Shown piece by piece: positions 57,355 through 64,000 of a stretch of 64,000 nt of DNA. Under the pieces are notes generated by a model. The model saw nothing but the letters and a program-made list of their open reading frames with translations, did not search any database and was not told where the DNA came from. The number at the start of each line of letters is the position of its first letter. Position 1 is the stretch's first letter. A program made the translations under genes and the position numbers. This stretch comes from Dehalococcoidia bacterium (lineage in GTDB: Bacteria > Chloroflexota > Dehalococcoidia > Tepidiformales > Tepidiformaceae): positions 1-64,000 of the forward strand of contig JAGQHB010000106.1 of NCBI GenBank assembly GCA_020432045.1. The letters run 5' to 3'.

Positions 57355-58485
57355 TCATGAGGGCCGGATTGCAGCCGCAAGGGATTCAATCACGAAGTCC
57401 TGCTCGTCGAAGGTCATTCCCGCGTACAGGGGCAGCAGCAGCGTTTCTTCGGCCGCGCGCTCGGTCTCAGGGAGCGAGAGCCCCGGCATCAAGCGCTGGT
57501 AGAACGGCTCGCGATGGATGGCCATCACGCCGCGCCTGGTGGCGATGTTCTTCGTTGCAAGCTCCTCCATGATCGCGGCCCGCGGCGCAGAGCCATCGCG
57601 GAGACGAACACAGTAAGACTGGTACGTGTGCGTGCGCCCTGCCGGGACAACGGGCGTCTCCACGAACGCGTTGCCGCCAAGCAGGCGGTTGTACCGTTCC
57701 GCCAGCACGCGGCGGGCGCTGAGGATGCCGTCAAGGCGGCCGAGCTGGACGATGCCCACGGCAGCCTGGATGTCCGTCATCCGGTAGTTGAAGCCGAGTT
57801 CCTCGTACTGCTCGATTGCGGTGGTGCCGGACCGGTGCCGTTCGAGGTCAGATGTTGATGCTCCGTGTGAGCGGAGCACGCGAATGCGTGCAGCGGCGGC
57901 ATCGTCGTCGGTGGTGACCAGGCCGCCTTCGCCGGTGGTGATGCTCTTTCGCGGATGGAAACTGAAGCAGGTGTAGTCGCTGAGCGCTCCGATGCGGCCT
58001 TCGCCGATGGTCGCGCCGAGCGACGGCGCGGCATCTTCGATCACTGTTAAGCCATGGTGCGACGCGATAGATCGCACCGAAGGGATGTCCGCCGCAAGCC
58101 CGATCTGATCAACGGGCATGATCGCCTTCGTTCGGGAGGAGATCGCAGGTTCGATGAGGTTCGTGTCAATGGTGTAGCTCGCCCGGTCGATGTCGACAAA
58201 GACGGGAGTGGCACCAGCATGGAGGATGCTGTTCGCCGTCGCGATGAAGGAAAACGACGGGCAGATCACTTCGTCGCCGGGGCCGATCCCGGCCGCAAGC
58301 AGCGATAGGTGGAGCGCCGTGGTGCAGTTGCTGGTGGCGATCGCGTGCCGTGCGCCGACATAGTCAGCCACGGCCTCCTCGAACTCCTGCACGCGAGGTC
58401 CCTGGGACAGCCATCCGCTCAGGATGGCGTCGCCCGCGGCTTTCGCTTCCTCTTCGCCGACGCAGGGCCGCGTGATCGGGATCAT
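57355..58485 (-). CDS. DegT/DnrJ/EryC1 sugar aminotransferase
   Basis: A 376-residue PLP enzyme that aminates a keto nucleotide sugar. It opens IPITRPCVGEEEAKAAGDAILSGW, then has ATSNCTTALHLSLLAAGIGPGDEVI, VIEDAAPSLGA (ring aspartate) and CFSFHPRKSITTGEGGLV with the Schiff-base lysine. The ATG at 58485 overlaps the stop of the epimerase (ATGA). It is one of two DegT proteins in this operon; they differ enough in sequence to act on different sugars. Confidence 0.93.
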   Translation of the reverse strand: MIPITRPCVGEEEAKAAGDAILSGWLSQGPRVQEFEEAVADYVGARHAIATSNCTTALHLSLLAAGIGPGDEVICPSFSFIATANSILHAGATPVFVDIDRASYTIDTNLIEPAISSRTKAIMPVDQIGLAADIPSVRSIASHHGLTVIEDAAPSLGATIGEGRIGALSDYTCFSFHPRKSITTGEGGLVTTDDDAAAARIRVLRSHGASTSDLERHRSGTTAIEQYEELGFNYRMTDIQAAVGIVQLGRLDGILSARRVLAERYNRLLGGNAFVETPVVPAGRTHTYQSYCVRLRDGSAPRAAIMEELATKNIATRRGVMAIHREPFYQRLMPGLSLPETERAAEETLLLPLYAGMTFDEQDFVIESLAAAIRPS

Positions 58486-59468
58486 CTCGCGGCCGCCAGT
58501 TCTAACTTCGGGAGCGTGGCGAACCACTCGACGAGCTCCCGAAGGCCATCGCCAAGCACGGTCGATGATTTGAAGCCGATAGCCTCCCATGCGTGCTCCG
58601 TCGCGCCGAGCCGCCGGGTGACGGGGTTCACCTTGCGGGCCGCTTCGAAGATCGGTTCAAGGTCCGCTCGGCCGGCTGCCGCGCACAGGGCGCTACAGAG
58701 CTCGGCGAGGCTCGTCTCCACTCCGGTGGCGACGTTGCAGACCGTGTCGCTCGTCTCCGAAAGCATCGCGAGGACGTTCGCATCTGCGATGTCGCGGACG
58801 AAGATGAAGTCCATAGTCTGGAGGCCGTCGCCGAAAATGATCGGAGCCTTCCCTTCTTCCAGACGCTGGAGCCAGCGGATCATGACCTCGGTGTAGACAC
58901 CCCATGCATCCATTCGCGGGCCGTAGACATTGAAGTAGCGCAGTGCGACGTACGGGAGGCCGTACATGTCGTTAAAGCTGCGCAGGACCTGTTCATTTGA
59001 GACTTTGCAGGCGCCGTACAGGGTCCTGTTGTTGAACGGATGGGCCTCGTCCATGGGGACATAGGACGCTTCGCCGTAGACCGATGCACTGGAAGCGGCA
59101 ACGACCTTCTTCACGCCTTGCTCGACGGCCGCTTCGAGGACGTTGAACGTCCCGCCAATAAGGCTGTCAACCGCCGTGCGCGGCATCTCGGCGCACTGCG
59201 TGATGCGGAGCGCCGCCTGGTGGAACACGTAGTCGATGCCTTGCATCGCGTCTCGCACCGTTGCCGGATTGGTGATATCGCCTTCGATGATAGTGAGCGT
59301 GCGGAGACGTTTGGCGGCATCTGCAAGGTTTTCGCGCTGGCCGCGGACGAAGTTGTCGAGGATGACGACCTCGGCCACGTCTTCCTCGGCCAGCCGGTCG
59401 GCGATGTGGGACCCAATGAGTCCGGCTCCGCCGGTAATGAGAATCCTGCTGTCCTTGAGCGAGTTCAT
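58482..59468 (-). CDS. NAD-dependent nucleotide-sugar epimerase/dehydratase
   Basis: A 328-residue extended short-chain dehydrogenase. The NAD site is ILITGGAGLIGSHIADRL, the catalytic triad is visible as Ser in VVAASSASVYG and Tyr/Lys in LYGACKVSNEQ, and RYFNVYGPRMDAWGVY is the sugar-binding stretch. AGGAGGGGG precedes the ATG at 59468, which overlaps the stop of the second DegT gene. It resembles UDP-glucose 4-epimerase and GDP/UDP-sugar epimerases; it may act on the product of ugd. Confidence 0.92.
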   Translation of the reverse strand: MNSLKDSRILITGGAGLIGSHIADRLAEEDVAEVVILDNFVRGQRENLADAAKRLRTLTIIEGDITNPATVRDAMQGIDYVFHQAALRITQCAEMPRTAVDSLIGGTFNVLEAAVEQGVKKVVAASSASVYGEASYVPMDEAHPFNNRTLYGACKVSNEQVLRSFNDMYGLPYVALRYFNVYGPRMDAWGVYTEVMIRWLQRLEEGKAPIIFGDGLQTMDFIFVRDIADANVLAMLSETSDTVCNVATGVETSLAELCSALCAAAGRADLEPIFEAARKVNPVTRRLGATEHAWEAIGFKSSTVLGDGLRELVEWFATLPKLELAAAR

Positions 59469-60604
59469 GCGCCCCCTCCTGCGGCCGATGCGGCCCATTG
59501 CCGTGATTCGTTGAAGGCTCGGACCGAGGAGGCGACTTCATCGACCTCGGCTCTGGACATGGTTGGATGCATGGGGAGCGACACAATTTCGGAGCACGCG
59601 TGCTCCGTGATTGGGAGGCTCCCCGGCCCGCCACCGGCGCTGTGGTAGGCAGGTTGCAGATGGATCGGCGTCGGGTAGTGGATCGCGGCGCCGACACCCG
59701 CGGCTGAGAGATGGCGCATCAGCGCATCACGGTCCGCGTGGCGGGCCACATACAGGTGGTAGACATGTGCACCGGCCGGACCGTTAGCGGGGAGCGTAAG
59801 GCCGGAGCTCCCAAGCGCTTCCTGATACCAGGCTGCGACCCGTGCGCGGTGTTCGTTCCAGCGTTCCAGGTGTGGGACAAACACCCGCAGTGCGGCGGCC
59901 TGGAGCTCAGATATCCGGTAGTTGAAGCCCGGCTCGACGTGGACGTGGCGTTCGCTCTGACCGTGGTTGCGAAGCATGGCCACGCGCTCGGCGATGGTAT
60001 CGTCGTTGGTGATGACCATGCCGCCCTCGCCTACGGTCCCGAGGTTCTTCGTCGGGTAGAAGCTGAAGCAGCCGCTCTCCCCAAACGTGCCAGCTCGTTC
60101 GCCAAAGTCCGTGGCGCCATGCGCCTGGCAGGCATCTTCGATGACCTTCAGGTTGAACCGCCGCGCGAGGTCCATGATGGCAGGCATGTCGCAGACGCGG
60201 CCGTAGAGGTGTACGGGGATGATCGCGCGTGTGCGGGCCGTGATCCTGCGCTCGACATCCGTGGGATCCATGAGCATCGTCTGATAGTCGATGTCGGCGA
60301 AAACGGGCGTTGCACCCACCATCGAAATGGCCTCGACGGTGGCAATGAATGTGTTGGCGACGGTGATCACTTCATCGCCTGGCCCGATGCCGTTGGCGAG
60401 CAGGGCGAGGTGCAGCGCGGTCGTGCCGTTGGAGACGGCGAGGGCGTGCCGGACCCCGTAGGCCAGGGCGAACTCCCGTTCGAATGCCTCTACCTCATGG
60501 CCCTGGACGAAGCCGCCGGAATCAAGCACGCGCGCGAAGGCGGCAAGCAGTTCGTCGCGGTTCGGCTCATGCAGCCGGTTCATGTCAACGAATGGGACGC
60601 TCAC
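59465..60604 (-). CDS. DegT/DnrJ/EryC1 sugar aminotransferase
   Basis: A 379-residue PLP enzyme. SVPFVDMNRLHEPNRDELLAAF opens the protein, AVSNGTTALHLALLANGIGPGDEVI and VIEDACQAHGA follow, and CFSFYPTKNLGTVGEGGMV holds the Schiff-base lysine. The layout is near that of WlbC/QdtB/FdtB-type 3-aminotransferases. The GTG at 60604 overlaps the stop of the Gfo/Idh gene (GTGA), which suits a pair of a 3-dehydrogenase with a 3-aminotransferase. Confidence 0.93.
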   Translation of the reverse strand: MSVPFVDMNRLHEPNRDELLAAFARVLDSGGFVQGHEVEAFEREFALAYGVRHALAVSNGTTALHLALLANGIGPGDEVITVANTFIATVEAISMVGATPVFADIDYQTMLMDPTDVERRITARTRAIIPVHLYGRVCDMPAIMDLARRFNLKVIEDACQAHGATDFGERAGTFGESGCFSFYPTKNLGTVGEGGMVITNDDTIAERVAMLRNHGQSERHVHVEPGFNYRISELQAAALRVFVPHLERWNEHRARVAAWYQEALGSSGLTLPANGPAGAHVYHLYVARHADRDALMRHLSAAGVGAAIHYPTPIHLQPAYHSAGGGPGSLPITEHACSEIVSLPMHPTMSRAEVDEVASSVRAFNESRQWAASAAGGGA

Positions 60605-61671
60605 CGGCTCACCTCGATTGGCACGCCGCCGCGGCACAGCGATTCCTGCGCGGCCGAGATGACGCGCACGACTTCGATACCGAGTTCGGCGCCAGAGATG
60701 GGTGCCTCAAGTCCACGGACAGCTCGCGCAAAGTGGGCCGTTTCGGCGGCCAGCGCTTCAGTCTTGTCCAGTCGTGGCGCGATAACGTCGCCGGTTCGGT
60801 ACTCGACGAAGGCACGGTACATGTCTTCGCGGGAGTCGCAGAGGTGGGCGCCACTGTCGTAGACGCGGAGCTTCTCGCTCGCCTCGCCGTCGTCGTACAC
60901 GAACATCTTCCGGCTACCGCCGATGATCGTGCGGCGAACCTTCGCCGGTGCCAGCCAGTTCACATGGAAGTGAGCCAGCAGGTCGCTATCGAATTCGAGG
61001 GTCAGGTAGGCGATGTTCTCGACGTTGGTGTCGACGTGCCGCGCGCCGAATGCCGAAATCCTTCGGACTGGTTGGTCCAGGAGGTGGAGCATGATCGAGA
61101 GGTCGTGGGGTGCCAGGTCCCAGATCACGTTGGTCTCATGGTTGAAGAGGCCGAGATTGATGCGGATCGAGTCGTAGTAGTAGACATCGCCGACCTCGCC
61201 TCGATCGAAGTACTCCTTCATTCGCCGGACAGCACCGGTGAAGAGGAATGTGTGATCGACGGTGAGGACGCGTCCGCATCGTTCCGCCACGGCGGCCATG
61301 TGCTCCGCGTCTTCGACGCTGGTCGCCAGGGGTTTTTCCACGAGTACGTGCTTCCCGGCCTCGAGCGCCTCGATGACGAGGTCGTGGTGCGATTCCGGGG
61401 GCGTGGCGATGAAGACGGCATCGAGATCCGGGTCTCGCAAGAGGTCGTGATAGTCCGCCGTCAGCGTGGTTAGCGGGAAGAGGTCGCGGGCGGAAGCGAG
61501 CCTCTTCGGGGAGAGGTCCGAAATTGCCCAGAGGGCGGTTTCGGAGCACTGCGCGATGTTGCGCGCGAGGTTTGGACCCCAGTAGCCATACCCGATGACG
61601 CCGACCCGAAGGCGCGCATGGGAGGGCGGAACGGCCGGTTCAAGCTTCGGTCGGGTAATGGTGGCTGTCAT
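60601..61671 (-). CDS. Gfo/Idh/MocA oxidoreductase (WlbA-like)
   Basis: A 356-residue NAD-dependent sugar oxidoreductase. The Rossmann motif is LRVGVIGYGYWGPNLARN, then AVFIATPPESHHDLVIEALEAGKHVLVEKPLATS with the catalytic EKP lysine, and NVIWDLAPHDLSIMLHLLD with the conserved Asp and His. Such enzymes oxidise C3 of a UDP-sugar acid (WlbA) before amination by a DegT enzyme, which is the next gene. No matching acetyltransferase (WlbB) is in this window. A site of 11-bp phased repeats lies directly before the ATG. Confidence 0.9.
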   Translation of the reverse strand: MTATITRPKLEPAVPPSHARLRVGVIGYGYWGPNLARNIAQCSETALWAISDLSPKRLASARDLFPLTTLTADYHDLLRDPDLDAVFIATPPESHHDLVIEALEAGKHVLVEKPLATSVEDAEHMAAVAERCGRVLTVDHTFLFTGAVRRMKEYFDRGEVGDVYYYDSIRINLGLFNHETNVIWDLAPHDLSIMLHLLDQPVRRISAFGARHVDTNVENIAYLTLEFDSDLLAHFHVNWLAPAKVRRTIIGGSRKMFVYDDGEASEKLRVYDSGAHLCDSREDMYRAFVEYRTGDVIAPRLDKTEALAAETAHFARAVRGLEAPISGAELGIEVVRVISAAQESLCRGGVPIEVSR

Positions 61672-61709
61672 GTGGACATCGTGTTGTTGTCCGGTGGAGC
61701 AGCGATTGA
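61672..61709 (-). promoter_or_regulatory. 11-bp phased repeat site ahead of the Gfo/Idh gene
   Basis: On the plus strand GTGGA (61672), GTTGT (61683), GTGGA (61694) and ATTGA (61705) follow at exactly 11-bp steps. Read toward the gene on the minus strand they are TCAAT, TCCAC, ACAAC and TCCAC; two are exact and two have one mismatch. The last unit touches the ATG at 61671. The 79-bp gap between this gene and the lipoprotein gene contains nothing else. Confidence 0.45.
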
Positions 61710-61750
61710 GCGGCGGTGACCATTGGTGACCGCGGAGTGGACGGCGGACC

Positions 61751-63004
61751 TCATCGGATTGGCACCGGACCGTCCGCGTAGTAGCGGCGGGCCAATTCAG
61801 CGAACAGGCCGCCGTCGTCGTCGGCACTGAGGGACGCCCGGCCATTGCCGTTGATTGGCTCCGGATCGCGAATACCGTCGCCGGCGGCGTCGCTCGCGTC
61901 CGTTGCGCCATCGGCGCCGCGACCAAACAGGAGTGCGACAACGCCAGCACCGGCATAGTCGCGAAGATGTTGTTGCCCAGGGTTGTCGAGGAGCCACTCG
62001 ACACGGTTGTCCTGGTAGTGGTTCCAGGTGTTGTCCACAGCTCGCATCTGCGTGTTTCCGAACGGGATTTGCCAGAGGATCACTGGCCCGCCCGTCCCCT
62101 CATGAAGAGTTTTCACGAACAGCAGATGGCGGCGGAAATCGTCTTCGTTGAACCAGCTCGCGCCGCCGTCTCCGTACTCGAACTGTTTGAAGCCAGCATC
62201 TCGGTCGCTGAATTCGGCGAAGACGAAGTCGAAATCCACGCCGAGGCCCTTGTAGAACTGCACGGTTTCCGTGGTCCAGTCCACGACGGAAGCGTCCGGC
62301 GGGTCGTCATAGACGAAGTCCCGTCCCGGCGCCCAGGTACTGGCGTGAAACGCGAGTTGCACGTTTGGCGCAAACTCGTCCCGCAGGCGCGCGATCGCCT
62401 GCGCGAATCCAGTCAGTGAATCCGGAAGACCACGAAACAGCGGGTCGCCGGATGGGAGTTGTACGTGCTGAGCCGTCGGGTCCGCGCCCTTGACTCGCTG
62501 CACAAAACCCCAGAGGTCCGGCTCGATATGCAGGATCACTTCCTGCGCGGGGCGTTCGCCAGCGCGCTCGAAGAACAGCCGGAGCGTGTCGAAATAGGTA
62601 CGCATGATCGTTTCGTCGTTCAGCGCGCGCGCCTGGCGGTCTTCATCGCTGTTGCCCTCCGGCGAAGACTGGAGCAGAACGTAGTAGCTGAAGACAGGCG
62701 TCATCATCACTGCCGCTGATTCGTCGATGTAGTGGGTCACGAAGGCACCGTCAGGGGCCCAGATCGCCCAGCCGCTATCGGCAGGGCCGGTCAGGTACTG
62801 GTAGCGGTACGCGAACGGCGCCACGGCCTGCATTGTGGCCGCCTCTCCGGGGGCCGAGGCCATCCCAAGCTCAACATTGCCGGCAGGCTCACTCGTCGCC
62901 GGGAGAGTCCTGGCCGGGCTCGCAGTGTCTGTGATAGTGCCGCCACCACAGGCTGCTATGGTGGCCACAGCTGCAAGCAGAGCGCTGGTGAGAGTCTTTT
63001 GCAT
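61751..63004 (-). CDS. lipoprotein with a glycosidase-like region
   Basis: A 417-residue secreted lipoprotein: signal peptide MQKTLTSALLAAVATIAAC with the lipobox IAAC, a Ser/Thr/Pro-rich link and a folded part from about residue 60. EVILHIEPDLWGFVQR, NVQLAFHASTWAPGRDF, DFDFVFAEFSDRDAGF and PVILWQIPFGNTQMRAV resemble strands of a TIM barrel with acidic residues at strand ends, as in glycoside hydrolases (the EPD of GH6-like enzymes is suggestive). The family is not known to me. Located at the head of the minus-strand polysaccharide arm, it may cut or trim the exported polymer. Confidence 0.6.
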   Translation of the reverse strand: MQKTLTSALLAAVATIAACGGGTITDTASPARTLPATSEPAGNVELGMASAPGEAATMQAVAPFAYRYQYLTGPADSGWAIWAPDGAFVTHYIDESAAVMMTPVFSYYVLLQSSPEGNSDEDRQARALNDETIMRTYFDTLRLFFERAGERPAQEVILHIEPDLWGFVQRVKGADPTAQHVQLPSGDPLFRGLPDSLTGFAQAIARLRDEFAPNVQLAFHASTWAPGRDFVYDDPPDASVVDWTTETVQFYKGLGVDFDFVFAEFSDRDAGFKQFEYGDGGASWFNEDDFRRHLLFVKTLHEGTGGPVILWQIPFGNTQMRAVDNTWNHYQDNRVEWLLDNPGQQHLRDYAGAGVVALLFGRGADGATDASDAAGDGIRDPEPINGNGRASLSADDDGGLFAELARRYYADGPVPIR

Positions 63005-63041
63005 TCACCGCTCAGTATCAGGCTGGTCGCGTCCACCGGCG

Positions 63042-63068
63042 GTTGAGGCGCGGTTGATGGCAGGTGGA
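63042..63068 (-). promoter_or_regulatory. 11-bp phased repeat site between the lipoprotein and flippase genes
   Basis: On the plus strand GTTGA (63042), GTTGA (63053) and GTGGA (63064) lie at exactly 11-bp steps; on the minus strand they read TCCAC, TCAAC, TCAAC toward the lipoprotein gene (start 63004). CATCAAC-N5-CTCAAC recurs in the site at 49.9 kb. The 140-bp divergent gap could let the site control the flippase gene too. Confidence 0.55.
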
Positions 63069-63144
63069 CTGGTTCGCGCCGCCGTCACCGTATTGGTAAC
63101 CGGCACTCTACCCGGTCTCCACCACTGGAGGTGAAGCTGCGGGA

Positions 63145-64000
63145 GATGGATGGGGTTCCTTCTCCTTCGACGGCCCGGCCGGTGGTTCGAGACGCTGGCC
63201 GCGCCGTCGCCCCCCACTCCCTTCGTAAGAATGCCGCCTGGATGTTTGGCGGACAGGCCGTGACCTGGACCCTGACGGCGGTCACGCTCGCACTGCTTCC
63301 CCGCTACCTTGGGCCTGCCGACATGGGCCGCATTGGTATTGGAATGGCCTTCGCGCAGCTCACCATGACGATCGCCGGCCTTGGGATCGCGACGCTCGTT
63401 ACGCGCGAAGTCGCTCGCCGCCGTGAAGCAGCACTGGAAATCGTCGCTACTGCGTTCTGGCTAAGCGTTGTGCTTGGCACGCTGGGGTCCTGTATCACCC
63501 TCGCGATCAGCATGGCACTCGGGTACGAGACGCTCACCTGGGTAGCGATTGCGGTGTTCGCAGCGACCGTGCCGTTCGATCTGCTCATGCTCTTCGGCTT
63601 TGGCGTCCTCCAGGGCTTCGAAGTCATGCGCTACCACGCCATCTGGGACGTTGCGAACAAGCTCTTTCTTCTCACCTGTCTTGCGGTCGTCGTCGCGTTC
63701 GACCTCGGGTTGCCGGTGTTCCTCGCGGCGTCGTTTCTGTCCTCGGCGCTGCCGGCAGTGGCGATTGTCCGGCTGATGCGGCGGTTTGCGCCATTTTCAC
63801 CGCGTACGTTCTCATTCCGGACGGCGCGGTGGGTCATCACAGAGTCCGTCCCGATTGGCGCCGTCAACGTTGTGCTGATCGTGTACCTCGGCATCGATGT
63901 GATTCTGCTCTCGCGGCTGGGGGATGAAGCCGCGTCCGGCCTCTACGCCGCCCCGATGCGGCTCTTCGGGACGATGCTGTTCGCTCCGACGATCCTGATG
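63145..64000 (+). CDS. Wzx-like polysaccharide flippase, 3' end cut off
   Basis: The first 285 codons of a MATE/MOP-type polysaccharide exporter, which moves lipid-linked repeat units across the membrane; the family has about 420-480 residues. SLRKNAAWMFGGQAVTWTLTAVTLALLPRYLG in segments, MGRIGIGMAFAQLTMTIAGLGI and LGIDVILLSRLGDEAASGLYAAPMRLFG (last part) are typical. At least seven helices are visible before the window ends. Start: ATG at 63145 or GTG at 63130 (with GGAG before it); neither has ideal spacing. Confidence 0.88.

Overview
The window is 64 kb of gene-dense, GC-rich bacterial DNA with short intergenic gaps, many ATGA/GTGA stop-start overlaps, frequent GTG and TTG starts, and several genes whose -10 box (TANNNT) sits only 6-7 nt before the start codon, which implies leaderless mRNAs. 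The gene content fits an aerobic, non-photosynthetic member of Chloroflexota (Dehalococcoidia-like): an aa3/caa3-type oxidase, F420-type luciferase-like oxidoreductase, an LppX/LprG-type lipoprotein beside a DHA2 transporter, and acyl-CoA and CoA-transferase enzymes. This placement is an inference; an actinobacterial relative is the main alternative. I found no tRNA, rRNA, CRISPR array, insertion sequence or phage gene.

Layout. 1-8.3 kb: the start of comM (cut by the window edge), a nucleoside hydrolase operon, a PLP aminotransferase, an aldo/keto reductase, an AI-2E family permease, a DinB-fold protein, dihydrolipoamide dehydrogenase and a small dual-specificity phosphatase. 8.4-12.9 kb: an acyl-CoA dehydrogenase, a strong bidirectional terminator, then a three-gene catabolic operon (FGGY kinase, amidohydrolase, SelA-like PLP enzyme). 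13.3-27.2 kb: a stress and respiration block with a NarL-type response regulator and soluble PAS-PAS-GAF histidine kinase, ClpB with a recognisable promoter, a cytochrome c oxidase operon with a membrane cupredoxin, a degenerate receiver coupled to a universal stress protein, a GNAT-like/flavin-oxidase-like/CoA-hydrolase operon and a tandem universal stress protein. 27.3-42.2 kb: infA, a class III aminotransferase, a hydrolase, an isocitrate/isopropylmalate-type dehydrogenase, transporters (two MFS, one MacB/DevC-like ABC system, a pair of YdcZ-type small transporters of which the second is frameshifted, a TrkA-domain cation/proton antiporter), and a lipoprotein-DHA2 pair that resembles mycobacterial LprG-P55.

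42.2-64 kb is a surface-polysaccharide locus. The plus-strand arm encodes a WecG/TagA glycosyltransferase, UDP-glucose dehydrogenase, the initiating sugar-phosphate transferase, a Wzz-like chain-length protein with a separate CpsD-like ATPase, a 48-residue membrane protein, an O-antigen ligase/polymerase and six glycosyltransferases, followed by a HAD hydrolase. The minus-strand arm encodes a lipoprotein with a glycosidase-like region, a Gfo/Idh oxidoreductase, two DegT aminotransferases, a nucleotide-sugar epimerase and a polysaccharide deacetylase. A Wzx-like flippase starts at the right edge. Together they make a sugar precursor set, assemble a repeat unit on a lipid carrier, flip it and polymerise it.

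The most unusual signal is a set of six short non-coding sites confined, as far as I looked, to this polysaccharide locus. Each carries two to four copies of TCAAC/TCCAC at exactly 11-bp steps, reading in the direction of the gene that follows. This geometry is that of tandem OmpR/PhoB-family half-sites and suggests an undescribed regulon for the locus. Other points of interest are a cytochrome oxidase subunit I that has the A2-type Tyr-Ser motif and an Ile at the K-channel lysine position, and the LprG-P55-like pair outside mycobacteria.
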